A stretch of 16,131 bases of DNA from an uncultured Bacilli bacterium (GTDB lineage Bacteria > Bacillota_I > Bacilli_A > RF39 > UBA660): the NCBI GenBank assembly GCA_947631285.1, contig CANRKS010000015.1, forward strand, positions 1-16,131, in the 5' to 3' direction. Shown here piece by piece: positions 1 to 7,277 of the stretch. The notes beneath the pieces are model-generated. The model was given only the letters and a program-made list of their open reading frames with translations, did not search any database and was not told where the DNA came from. The position numbers were made by a program, and so were the translations under genes. Each line of letters starts with the position of its first letter. Position 1 is the first letter of the stretch.

Positions 1-66
1 TAAAGTTACAACACCTATTATACTTCCAATTAATATTTTCTTTCTATTTTCTTCATTCATAACCAT
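1..66 (-). CDS. SipW-dependent-type secreted protein, N-terminal fragment (gene runs off the left edge)
   Basis: Only the first 22 codons are present, starting at ATG 66-64. They read MVMNEENRKKILIGSIIGVV and then TL, nearly the same as the first 22 residues of the protein at 7504-9228. A charged start followed by an uncut hydrophobic stretch is the beginning of a SipW/TasA-type signal peptide. The 48 bases 19-66 differ from 9181-9228 at one position, while bases 1-18 already differ at about 7 of 18, so the paralogs diverge inside the signal peptide. A second in-frame ATG lies at 60-58, but no separate ribosome binding site distinguishes the two. The promoter with its G9 tract (122-149) and the leader hairpin (73-98) belong to this gene. 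The rest of the protein is outside the window, so its mature domain is unknown. Confidence 0.8.
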   Translation of the reverse strand, partial: MVMNEENRKKILIGSIIGVVTL

Positions 67-72
67 CTATTA

Positions 73-98
73 TTGTTAATAACTTCTATTATTAACAA
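73..98 (-). promoter_or_regulatory. Leader hairpin between Shine-Dalgarno and start codon (copy 1)
   Basis: Plus-strand arms ttgttaataa (73-82) and ttattaacaa (89-98) are a perfect 10-bp inverted repeat around a 6-nt loop. In the minus-strand mRNA it lies directly after AAAGGTG (105-99) and 6 nt before the ATG at 66. The linear distance from GGTG to ATG is 32 nt, too long for initiation. With the hairpin folded, the Shine-Dalgarno is about 6-8 nt from the ATG. The same geometry recurs at 9235-9260. Confidence 0.7.
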
Positions 99-121
99 CA
101 CCTTTCATACTTTATATGGTT

Positions 122-149
122 ATTATATAACACCCCCCCCCAGTGTCAA
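122..149 (-). promoter_or_regulatory. Promoter with G9 tract in the spacer (copy 1), candidate phase-variable
   Basis: On the minus strand TTGACA (149-144) and TATAAT (127-122) both match the SigA consensus exactly. They are 16 bp apart, and the spacer contains nine consecutive G (plus-strand C at 133-141). The promoter points at the gene starting at 66, with transcription expected to begin near 115. Spacer length affects promoter strength steeply, with 17 bp the optimum, so gain or loss of a G would change expression. Confidence 0.85.
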
Positions 150-153
150 TTTT

Positions 154-174
154 CGTTCAAATTTTGTTGGAACG
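154..174. promoter_or_regulatory. Imperfect palindrome upstream of the -35 box (copy 1), possible operator
   Basis: Plus-strand cgttcaa (154-160) and ttggaacg (167-174) form an imperfect inverted repeat with one bulged base, around an AT-rich centre. It ends 4 bp upstream of the -35 hexamer of the G9 promoter. The same 21-bp block with one substitution lies at 9317-9337 ahead of the second G9 promoter. It could bind an activator or repressor, or act as an UP-like element; the protein is unknown. Confidence 0.45.
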
Positions 175-191
175 GACGTCAAAATGATGTC

Positions 192-218
192 AAAAAAAGG
201 AAGTGTTTTCTTCCTTTT
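192..218 (-). terminator. Rho-independent terminator of the 3672-312 operon
   Basis: Arms aaaaggaag (195-203) and cttcctttt (210-218) form a 9-bp stem with a 6-nt loop. Read on the minus strand the stem is followed by a run of seven T (198-192). It lies about 95 bp below the YihY-family stop codon and directly above the promoter region of the next gene. Confidence 0.7.
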
Positions 219-268
219 AGGTATTATTTTTTAATATCGTTAGTAAAAAATACTAGATTGATATCAAA

Positions 269-308
269 ATAAAATATGTACTAAATAATACCTGTGTACA
301 TATTTTAT
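269..308. terminator. Long AT-rich inverted repeat just past the YihY-family stop
   Basis: Arms 269-281 (ataaaatatgtac) and 296-308 (gtacatattttat) are a perfect 13-bp inverted repeat around a 14-nt loop, starting 4 bp past the stop codon at 314-312. On the minus strand it is followed by a short T run, so it may be a first terminator or a 3'-end stabilising hairpin. Nine loop bases (284-292) are also complementary to 220-228, just above the second hairpin. Confidence 0.5.
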
Positions 309-311
309 TAT

Positions 312-1181
312 TTACTTGTATTTCTTTTTTATGGTACCAGTTTTTAGCAAATTCTCATCATCTTTCTGACTGTTTAAAGCAATTCCCACGGTGAATATAT
401 AAGAAAGAAAATAAATCCAGATCATGAGTACCACAATTGAGGCAAGCCCACCATATAATGCTTGATATTCGGCATAATTGGTAACATATCCTGAATAAAT
501 TACCGTTACAATTATCCAACCAACTGTAGTAAATAAGGCCCCATAATTAATAACTCGATCTTTATGTTTTTTATTGGGCGCCACAGCATAAATAATTCTA
601 ATGATAATGAACATAATTACCCATGATATTGGTCCTTTTAATAAATCAAATATTTCGACAATTCTCGTCGTAATTAAATCATTAATATTGACTTCTTTAA
701 TTAAATCAATAATTAAATTACCAAATACAGGAACAATTAACATAAAGACTAAAAGTAAAACTAAAAGAACAGTTAAACCAAAAGCTTTAATTCTTCTTTT
801 AAGCCAACCTTGATTTTCAATACCATAAATAGTATTACTGGCCGTAATAATTGAATCAGCACCATTCGAAGCAATATAGAAACCAACAATGATGGTAATA
901 AAGAAATGAATCCCAGCATTGTTACTTAAATTAACTCCTAGAATAAGATTAGCCATTTCTTTAGAAAAAGAATTAGCAATAAAATCATAAAGAAAATCAA
1001 CAGATAAGTTAAGTACGGAAGCTGCATAAGAAATAAGCCCTAAGGAAGGGATAATAGCTAATACTAAGAAGAAAGCTATATTTCCTGGAAGAATAATCAT
1101 ATCACTTCTTCTAATTACCTTCTTAAAGTTCTTAAAGAATTCTTTAATTGTTGTTTTGGCATTATCGACTCTTTTTTTCAT
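312..1181 (-). CDS. YihY/BrkB-family integral membrane protein
   Basis: This 289-residue protein has the length and pattern of the YihY/UPF0761 (BrkB-like) family. About six hydrophobic segments are visible, near residues 29-55, 91-113, 133-160, 184-201, 213-234 and 242-268. The family signatures are recognisable: the first helix with GNIAFFLVLAIIPSLGLI, the central loop after NTIYGIENQGWLKRR, and the last helix block with YGGLASIVVLMIWIYFLSYI. The C-terminal tail is lysine-rich. The family was once annotated as ribonuclease BN, which is not supported; its transport or envelope function is not firmly known. The start overlaps the stop of the upstream gene as ATGA (1178-1181), which implies translational coupling and shared expression with the sensor-like protein. 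It is the last gene of the operon and is followed by hairpins at 269-308 and 192-218. Confidence 0.9.
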   Translation of the reverse strand: MKKRVDNAKTTIKEFFKNFKKVIRRSDMIILPGNIAFFLVLAIIPSLGLISYAASVLNLSVDFLYDFIANSFSKEMANLILGVNLSNNAGIHFFITIIVGFYIASNGADSIITASNTIYGIENQGWLKRRIKAFGLTVLLVLLLVFMLIVPVFGNLIIDLIKEVNINDLITTRIVEIFDLLKGPISWVIMFIIIRIIYAVAPNKKHKDRVINYGALFTTVGWIIVTVIYSGYVTNYAEYQALYGGLASIVVLMIWIYFLSYIFTVGIALNSQKDDENLLKTGTIKKKYK

Positions 1182-3190
1182 TCTTTGCCACTCGCCTTTT
1201 TATTTTTCATATCCATTGTTGCTTCCGTTAAGGCATCTTCAATTGTCTTTAAATTATTTAAAATAAAACTATAACCAAATTCAGCTCCATAATTATATGG
1301 TAATTTACTCAATTCTTTATTTAATTTATGAATATAATTAATAATTTGTTTTTGATTATATCCTACCGTATAGATAACAAATTCATTGCCATCACTACGC
1401 ATAAGTTCACTATTATCAAGTTGAGTTTTAATTAAAGCATTGGCTGCAGCTTGAATTTGCTTATCACCTTCTAAGACTCCAAACTTATCATTAATTTCTT
1501 GTAATCTATTTAAATCAACTACGATTAAAGCTTGAGGATAAATCGTATTATTACTCCAAGTTTTCATAAAATCACTTAAATAAGCTCTATTTTTTAAACA
1601 AGTAAGTTCATCAATAAATCTTATTTTATCATCTTTTTTCAAACGTCTAGCTATTCTAATCTTTTTACTATTTCGATAAATAATTAAACCCATTACTAAA
1701 ACTAAGATAATACTTAAAATAAAATAAACAGCAATATTATTTAAAATACTTCCATGATTAATTGTTTCTGTATGACTATTAATACCATTACTAATAGTAG
1801 TTTTAGGATCTAAATAATTAATATATTTATCTAATAATTTTTTTAAAGTATCATTACCACTTTTTATTTTAAAAGTATAACGATCATTTATATAAGTTTC
1901 ATAACGACTAACATAATTATTAAGTTTACTACTACGATAATAATTAAAAATATAAGTATCCATAACTATAATAGCGTTCTCTTTATTTAAGTTAAATAAT
2001 TCTTCACTATTATGATATTCTTTTATATTAATATTTCCTATTCCTTTTAAATAATCTGAAAGACTACTACTATCTTCTACATAAACTGTTTCTCCTTGTA
2101 GTGAATAGATAGAATTAATTCCTTTTAAATTATTATAATGAGAAATAATAGAAAGACTACTATTAACCCCATTTATAGTACTTTCATAATTACTTTCAAT
2201 ATTTTGATTAAAGTCAAAATATAGATCAACTTTATCTCTATTAATAGCTCTTACTAATTTAGCTGTATTATTATATTTAGTAACATTAAAGAAAATACCA
2301 GAGAATTCACTAAATTCTTGTAAATATTCCGCAATAATTCCCCCATAATTACCACTCATAATTACTTCATAAGGACTATTATTAATAAAAGCATAATTAT
2401 AATTGACACTCAATAATTTATCAATTTGGGTATCGGTAATATTTAAAGAGTTAGTAAAGATTTTAAACTCTTCTTCTTTCATTATTTTATCAATATTATC
2501 TTGCCATCTTAAATAATACTTTTCTAAAATACTACTAAAGATATCATCAATTCCTTTTAAAACATAATAATTATTAACATCACTCAAATGATAAGCAATA
2601 ACTAAATTATTTTTTAATATTTCATCAATATATTTAATTCTTGGTAAGACAATATAAGCTTCTTTACCCTCTAAGCTTTTTAATAAATCTTCTAAAGTAT
2701 CATAACCATTTAAAGTAACATTTTCATTTTTTAAATAACTACTAATAAGATCTTTATCACTATTAAGTACCCCAATTGTTAAACCATTCAAATCACTATT
2801 TTGATTAAAATATTCATTCTTTTTACTAAGTAAGACATAATGATCAATAGCAAAAACTTTATCATCATCATTTAATTCATGCTTATAATTTAAAGTTACT
2901 CCTGAAGCAAAAAGATTTGGTTCACTATTGACTATATTAACATTTATACCATATTCATCAGAAAAATCTTCTAAAAAAGTATAGAAGATCCCATGACCAT
3001 CTCTACTAAAAATATTTTCATCTTTAACAACATAAACATTTTGGACATTATTAATATTGCTATTAATCCATGTTCGCTCTTCACTGGTAAGATTACTCTC
3101 ATCAGTAAGGCCTTTGTAAATAATCGTTCCCGCAATCATTAAAGCTATAATGATTAAAGGAACAATAAATAACCATTTTTTCTTTTTCAT
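1178..3190 (-). CDS. Membrane sensor: tandem solute-binding-like domains plus degenerate GGDEF domain
   Basis: This 670-residue protein has an N-terminal membrane helix (about residues 5-26), an extracellular region of about 450 residues, a second helix (about 483-504) and a C-terminal GGDEF-type domain (about 522-670). The outer region looks like two bilobed solute-binding domains in tandem (about 50-260 and 265-475), the usual layout of ligand-sensing diguanylate cyclases. The GGDEF fold is recognisable from DELTCLKNRAYL, VDLNRLQEINDKFG and EGD. The signature motif itself reads D600-G-N-E-F604 after RS: the first Gly is Asp, and the third position, a metal ligand in active enzymes, is Asn. 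No RxxD inhibitory site precedes it. I infer a loss of cyclase activity or a changed role; only the fold is supported. The start has AAGAAGG 9 nt upstream, overlapping the 3' end of the preceding gene. It ends by ATGA overlap with the YihY-family gene. Confidence 0.8.
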   Translation of the reverse strand: MKKKKWLFIVPLIIIALMIAGTIIYKGLTDESNLTSEERTWINSNINNVQNVYVVKDENIFSRDGHGIFYTFLEDFSDEYGINVNIVNSEPNLFASGVTLNYKHELNDDDKVFAIDHYVLLSKKNEYFNQNSDLNGLTIGVLNSDKDLISSYLKNENVTLNGYDTLEDLLKSLEGKEAYIVLPRIKYIDEILKNNLVIAYHLSDVNNYYVLKGIDDIFSSILEKYYLRWQDNIDKIMKEEEFKIFTNSLNITDTQIDKLLSVNYNYAFINNSPYEVIMSGNYGGIIAEYLQEFSEFSGIFFNVTKYNNTAKLVRAINRDKVDLYFDFNQNIESNYESTINGVNSSLSIISHYNNLKGINSIYSLQGETVYVEDSSSLSDYLKGIGNINIKEYHNSEELFNLNKENAIIVMDTYIFNYYRSSKLNNYVSRYETYINDRYTFKIKSGNDTLKKLLDKYINYLDPKTTISNGINSHTETINHGSILNNIAVYFILSIILVLVMGLIIYRNSKKIRIARRLKKDDKIRFIDELTCLKNRAYLSDFMKTWSNNTIYPQALIVVDLNRLQEINDKFGVLEGDKQIQAAANALIKTQLDNSELMRSDGNEFVIYTVGYNQKQIINYIHKLNKELSKLPYNYGAEFGYSFILNNLKTIEDALTEATMDMKNKKASGKE

Positions 3191-3195
3191 AAATA

Positions 3196-3672
3196 TTATC
3201 CTTCTTGAACGGCTTTATTATTCCAAACAATTACTCCACTACCATTTGAATTACGAGCACCCATTAAAGTAAAAGCATTTTCTCCTTCACTTTTAATCGT
3301 AAATTGTAAATCATAAACAGCTAATTCATCTTCATTATATAAAGTAGGAACTATTTCTGCTACCTTTTTGGCATCATCTACTTTTGTCCCTTCAACAAAA
3401 GTAATGGTGGTATAAACAATTTTACCTTTTGTTTCAATTTCTGTTTTTAAAACAGCTTGATCTTTACTAAGTTCATCTTTAATATCTTTAAATAATTGAT
3501 CATTTAGGGGAACATCTTTAATGACATCTAAACGATTACCATATTTGTCACTACTAGAGCCATAAAAATAAGTTACCGAAACGGAAATAAATATAACTAA
3601 ACAAATTATTAAGATAATTGCTAAGACTAAAAGAATCTTATTTTCCGTCCAAATCTTTTTTATTTTATTCAA
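3196..3672 (-). CDS. Small membrane-anchored extracytoplasmic protein, unknown function
   Basis: The protein has a short basic N-terminus, one strong membrane helix (the segment with ILLVLAIILIICLVIFISV) and an outer domain of about 125 residues with mixed alpha/beta pattern, no cysteine and no motif I recognise. I chose TTG 3672-3670 as the start (158 residues) because AAAGAGGTGA lies 5-6 nt upstream of it. The longer frame begins at GTG 3681, but that GTG sits inside the Shine-Dalgarno sequence and has no site of its own. It is the first gene of the operon. The stop is 5 bp before the next start, whose ribosome binding site lies in this gene's last codons. The context suggests a partner of the adjacent sensor-like protein, but nothing in the sequence proves it. 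Confidence 0.7.
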   Translation of the reverse strand: MNKIKKIWTENKILLVLAIILIICLVIFISVSVTYFYGSSSDKYGNRLDVIKDVPLNDQLFKDIKDELSKDQAVLKTEIETKGKIVYTTITFVEGTKVDDAKKVAEIVPTLYNEDELAVYDLQFTIKSEGENAFTLMGARNSNGSGVIVWNNKAVQEG

Positions 3673-3685
3673 AATATTCACCTCT

Positions 3686-3714
3686 TTGGCATTAATATTA
3701 TACTATATTATAAA
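3686..3714 (+). promoter_or_regulatory. Divergent promoter for the 3812-5811 pair
   Basis: On the plus strand TTGGCA (3686-3691) is followed after 17 bp by TATAAA (3709-3714). Transcription from here would start near 3721, giving a leader of about 90 nt before ATG 3812. It interlocks with the minus-strand promoter at 3697-3725. Confidence 0.55.
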
Positions 3715-3725
3715 TTTTATGGCAA
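3697..3725 (-). promoter_or_regulatory. Promoter of the 3672-312 operon
   Basis: On the minus strand TTGCCA (3725-3720) is followed after 17 bp by TATAAT (3702-3697). Transcription would start near 3690, leaving a leader of about 18 nt before the TTG start. The element overlaps the divergent promoter at 3686-3714. Confidence 0.75.
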
Positions 3726-3811
3726 ACTGTAACCACATTTGTCTAAAAGTGTTAATTTACATATTTATCTTTAATATTCATAGTGTTAAAATAGAGGCAC
3801 TGGGAGTAATT

Positions 3812-4771
3812 ATGACTAAAATTGTGAGTTACGGAAAATTTAGACAAACATATGATGAGCGAGTAAGAGCTTTCTATCACGATTTAATGAAAGCGGAGAC
3901 TACTTTAGAAAAGAAAAAATTATTTATTGCTTTTTATCAGTATTTAAAAAATCTTTCTTTTACTCTGGGTGCTTTTTCGGAGGCAACTTTTAACTTTTAT
4001 GATACAATTGGCAAGGATACTGAAAGTTTGGAAGAAGAATTTTTAGATGAAAAAATAACGAATGTTTTGCCTAATTTTGATTATATTTCTTATAAAAGAG
4101 TTTTAGGATACCATGATGATGAATTTATTCTTCACTCTTTAGTTGGCCAAACTCGTCTATATCTAGCCAAAAAATTACATCTTACTACTGGTAGACAATT
4201 TCAAAATGCTAATTTAACTAATCTATGCTTAAAAGCTTCTTTATATCTTAAAAAACTTTGCAATCAAAAACATATTAAAATTAATATTATTAAAATTAAT
4301 CCTGGTTTTAGAGAAGAAGATAATTTATATGATGGTAATGGGTTTCACTATTTTAGTGTTATTCAATTGCATGATAAAAAGTATCTTATTGATACGACAT
4401 ATAGTCAATTTTTCTTTTTAAAAGAAAATATTTTAAGTCGCATTGGGGTCGTTGGCTTATCAGGATGTAATCCTGGAGCATTTATGTATCTTAATAAAGA
4501 AAGAAAAAAAGTAGCTGATAAAATATTACAAGATGGCTTTATTTTATTAACTAAAGATACATTAAAGAGCTATTTAGATGGTTTTACTATTTCGTATCGC
4601 AATGCTTCGTTTTATGAATTAACAAATGATTTTTCTTTAGAAACTCCTTATACACACCGCGAATATCAACAATTTTTAGAAGGAAAATGTAGTCAAGCCT
4701 TTTATGAAGGAATAGAAAACTTAGGTTATCAATGTACCCCAACTAAATTAAATATAGGAGATAAGTTATGA
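3812..4771 (+). CDS. Putative Cys-His-Asp (transglutaminase/papain-like) protein coupled to a glycosyltransferase
   Basis: The 319-residue protein starts at ATG 3812, which has GGGAG 5 nt upstream. The open frame extends to 3686, but the extra 42 codons run through the promoter region and lack a ribosome binding site. No signal peptide or membrane helix is seen, so it should be cytoplasmic. I do not recognise a named family. The middle has the pattern of a transglutaminase/papain-like thiol fold: C139 at a helix start (NLCLKAS), H179 in GFHYFSVIQL and D194 in KKYLIDTTYSQF, in the right order and spacing for Cys-His-Asp. Enzyme activity is inferred only. The stop overlaps the glycosyltransferase start as ATGA (4768-4771), so the two are probably made in fixed ratio and act on a common surface product. 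Confidence 0.6.
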   Translation: MTKIVSYGKFRQTYDERVRAFYHDLMKAETTLEKKKLFIAFYQYLKNLSFTLGAFSEATFNFYDTIGKDTESLEEEFLDEKITNVLPNFDYISYKRVLGYHDDEFILHSLVGQTRLYLAKKLHLTTGRQFQNANLTNLCLKASLYLKKLCNQKHIKINIIKINPGFREEDNLYDGNGFHYFSVIQLHDKKYLIDTTYSQFFFLKENILSRIGVVGLSGCNPGAFMYLNKERKKVADKILQDGFILLTKDTLKSYLDGFTISYRNASFYELTNDFSLETPYTHREYQQFLEGKCSQAFYEGIENLGYQCTPTKLNIGDKL

Positions 4772-5811
4772 AATTAATTTCGGTTATCATTACGGCTTAT
4801 AATGAAGAAGAATATCTTTTAGAGTGCTTAAAAAGTGTGCAACAACAAACTTATAATATTTTAGAAATTATTTTTGTTGATGATGGAAGTAATGATCATA
4901 CTTTAGATATCGTTAATCAATTTAAAGATAATACATCTTTACCTATTAAGATAATTACGGGAGAACATAAAGGACTTGCTAATGCTAGAAATAAAGGATT
5001 AGAAGTGGCAAAAGGAGATTATATTAAATTCTTAGATGGAGATGATACTCTTCATCCTAAAGCATTAGAAAAAATGCTTAGAACGGCTTTAAGATGCCAA
5101 GCTGATGTTGTCAAAACTAGTTATAATGTTTTAAATCGTTATTATAATTTTAAAAATGCTTTTAATGTTATGAACAATCATCCTTATAAGGGCATAAATA
5201 TTTCAGAACATAAAGACTTTATTGTTTTAGAATCAGTGGGAATGGGTAATAAACTATATAAAAGAGAAATATTAGATGGAATTTATTTTCCCCACTTTTC
5301 TAATCCCTTAGTTCCCCTTGATTTAGCTATTTCTCCTTTTATCTTAGCTAAATCAAATATTATTGGGGTCACCGGTAAAAATTTAGTTAACTTCCGTAAT
5401 CACGCTGATAGTCTTCGTAATAGAGAAAAAAGTGATAGCACCTCTTATTTAAATTCTTTAGAGGCCTTAACTTATTTAGAAAATTTATTTAAAGAAGAAG
5501 ACCTTTACGAAGACTATAAAACTACTCTTAATAAACTTAATTTAGTATATCGTTTTATGGATAGTATTAATCTTATCTTTAAAAATAATTATCCTGTATC
5601 TATTAAAATAGCCATCTTTAAACGTTTACAATCCCTATGTTACAATACCATTAAAGAATCTTTAAATAATCCCCAATTTTATCAAAATGAATATGTTTGG
5701 TGGTATTCTATATTTTCAAAAATTTATAGTTCTTTAGTGAAAACTTTAAAGACTTCCGAAACTAATGAAGATTTAATTTCCGAAATAAAAGAATTACATT
5801 TAAAAAGATAG
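4768..5811 (+). CDS. Family 2 glycosyltransferase
   Basis: The 347-residue protein has a clear GT2 (GT-A fold) domain in its first 120 residues. It opens with ISVIITAYNEEEYL, followed by VDDGSNDHT at 37-45 for nucleotide-sugar binding, the GLANARNKGLEVAKGDY block, and FLDGDDTL carrying the metal-binding D90-G-D92-D93. Family members move a sugar from a nucleotide donor to a polysaccharide, teichoic acid, lipid or protein acceptor; the acceptor here cannot be told. The C-terminal 200 residues are charged and helical, without membrane helices, so the enzyme should be cytoplasmic or peripheral. The start overlaps the upstream stop by ATGA. The stop codon TAG (5809-5811) lies within the arm of the terminator shared with miaB. 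Confidence 0.9.
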   Translation: MKLISVIITAYNEEEYLLECLKSVQQQTYNILEIIFVDDGSNDHTLDIVNQFKDNTSLPIKIITGEHKGLANARNKGLEVAKGDYIKFLDGDDTLHPKALEKMLRTALRCQADVVKTSYNVLNRYYNFKNAFNVMNNHPYKGINISEHKDFIVLESVGMGNKLYKREILDGIYFPHFSNPLVPLDLAISPFILAKSNIIGVTGKNLVNFRNHADSLRNREKSDSTSYLNSLEALTYLENLFKEEDLYEDYKTTLNKLNLVYRFMDSINLIFKNNYPVSIKIAIFKRLQSLCYNTIKESLNNPQFYQNEYVWWYSIFSKIYSSLVKTLKTSETNEDLISEIKELHLKR

Positions 5812-5836
5812 TTTCAACATTACATAACTATCTTTT
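5803..5836. terminator. Bidirectional terminator formed by the ends of two convergent genes
   Basis: Arms aaaagatagtt (5803-5813) and aactatctttt (5826-5836) form an 11-bp perfect stem with a 12-nt loop. On the plus strand it is followed by a T-rich tail; on the minus strand the A run at 5802-5806 supplies the U tract. The left arm contains the glycosyltransferase stop codon and the right arm the last codons of miaB. Confidence 0.75.
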
Positions 5837-7232
5837 CTTTTTGATATTCACCATCTAAACTAAAACTTTTAGCATCAGTTATTTTAACTTTAACAATTTT
5901 CCCAATTAATTCTTTTGGCCCCGTAACATTAACTAATTTCATGGTATCAGTATAACCATATACTTTACTTTTATCTTTTTCACTTTCGCCAATTACTAAG
6001 ACAGAAACTTCTTTTCCTAATAATTTTTGATTACTTTGATGGGAATAATAATTAACTAAATTATTTAATTCATATAGTCTTTCTTCTTTTTCTTTTAAAG
6101 AAGTCTTATCTTCCATTAAAGCGGCAGGTGTTCCTACCCGAGGAGAAAAGATAAAAGTATACGCACCATCAAATTCACAAGTTTTAACGACATCTAAAGT
6201 TTCTTCAAAATCTTCTCTTGTTTCCCCAGGAAAACCAACAATAATATCAGTTGTAATACTAACCCCAGGAATCATTTCTTTCATTTTTTTAAATAAAGCT
6301 AAATATTCTTCTTTCGTATATCGACGATTCATTCTTTTTAAAATACGATCACTACCTGATTGTAATGGTAAATGAATATAAGGCATAATATTTTCATATT
6401 TAGAAATAACTTTAATCATCTCATCCGTAAAATTCCAAGGATGACTAGTTACAAACCTTACTCTTTTAATACCTGTTTGGGCTACTTTTTCTAATAAATT
6501 ACTAAAGGTATCCCCAATATCTTTTCCATAAGCATTAACATTTTGGCCCAATAAGGTTACTTCTAAATAACCAGCTTTTTTTAAATCTTCAACTTCTTTT
6601 ATTATTTCTTCTAATTTTCTACTTCTTTCTCTACCACGTGTATAAGGAACTATACAATAAGTACAAAATTTATCACAACCATACATAATATTAACCCATG
6701 CGGTATATTTAGAATCTCTTTCATAATGCATTCCTTCAATTATTTCATCGCTATTAGAATATACTTCAATTTCTTGTTTATTAAAATTTTCTAATAATAA
6801 TTTTGGCAGTTCATGAATATTATGAGTTCCAATAACAATATCAATATATTTATGATTCTTTAAAATATTTTCAATAAAATCTGGTTGTTCACTCATACAA
6901 CCCGCTAGGACTATTTTAAAGTCATCTCTATTCTTTTTTAAATAATGACATTTACCTAAAAAACCAACTACTTTATCCCGAGCATTTTCTCTAATTGCAC
7001 ATGTATTTAAAACAACTACATTAGCATCTTCAACTCTTTCTGTTTTCACAAATCCTAAAGTTTCTAAATAATTTCTAATTGCTTCACTATCATGAACATT
7101 CATTTGACAACCATAAGTTCTTAAAAAATATTTTTTCCCCATAAAAACTTTTTGATAGTCTTCTTTTAAATCTATATAAACATTTTCTTTCCTAGTCCGA
7201 TCTTTAGCGACATTTAAATCTGGTAGATGCAT
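5820..7232 (-). CDS. miaB: tRNA-2-methylthio-N6-dimethylallyladenosine synthase MiaB
   Basis: MiaB is a radical-SAM methylthiotransferase that adds a methylthio group to i6A37 of tRNAs reading UNN codons, following MiaA. The 470-residue product has the full architecture. The N-terminal UPF0004 domain has cluster cysteines C42 (RTYGCQMN), C78 (LNTCAIRENA) and C112 (LAGCMSEQ). The radical-SAM core has C186-x3-C190-x2-C193 (GCDKFCTYCIVPYTRGRER), and a C-terminal TRAM domain binds tRNA. A 30-residue extension before the first domain is usual in Bacillota. The start is set at ATG 7232, which has AAGGGAAG about 8-10 nt upstream; the frame stays open to 7295, but that stretch lies in the structured leader. 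TRTYGCQMN-type spacing and all six cysteines are intact, so the enzyme should be functional. It shares its terminator with the convergent glycosyltransferase. Confidence 0.96.
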   Translation of the reverse strand: MHLPDLNVAKDRTRKENVYIDLKEDYQKVFMGKKYFLRTYGCQMNVHDSEAIRNYLETLGFVKTERVEDANVVVLNTCAIRENARDKVVGFLGKCHYLKKNRDDFKIVLAGCMSEQPDFIENILKNHKYIDIVIGTHNIHELPKLLLENFNKQEIEVYSNSDEIIEGMHYERDSKYTAWVNIMYGCDKFCTYCIVPYTRGRERSRKLEEIIKEVEDLKKAGYLEVTLLGQNVNAYGKDIGDTFSNLLEKVAQTGIKRVRFVTSHPWNFTDEMIKVISKYENIMPYIHLPLQSGSDRILKRMNRRYTKEEYLALFKKMKEMIPGVSITTDIIVGFPGETREDFEETLDVVKTCEFDGAYTFIFSPRVGTPAALMEDKTSLKEKEERLYELNNLVNYYSHQSNQKLLGKEVSVLVIGESEKDKSKVYGYTDTMKLVNVTGPKELIGKIVKVKITDAKSFSLDGEYQKEKIVM

Positions 7233-7277
7233 ATAATCACTTCCCTTGAGGTATTTTATCATAAAAACAATTAATTG

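Noticed and set aside
76..108. A 10-codon upstream frame (ATG at 108, MKGVVNNRSY) that has an equal-length match in copy 2 (ATG at 9270, MKGVADNKNY)
   Set aside because: The ATG would be only about 7 nt from the predicted transcript start and has no ribosome binding site of its own. The equal length follows from the gap-free alignment of the cassettes. The AAAGGTG in its second and third codons is better explained as the Shine-Dalgarno of the main gene.
3686..3811. 42-codon N-terminal extension of the plus-strand gene at 3812
   Set aside because: The extension runs through both divergent promoters and has no ribosome binding site, while ATG 3812 has GGGAG at 5 nt.
1178..4771. Mycoplasma-type genetic code (TGA as Trp), suggested by the very low G+C
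   Set aside because: TGA ends the genes at 1178 and 4771 in ATGA overlaps with the next starts, and tryptophan is coded by TGG in the conserved proteins.
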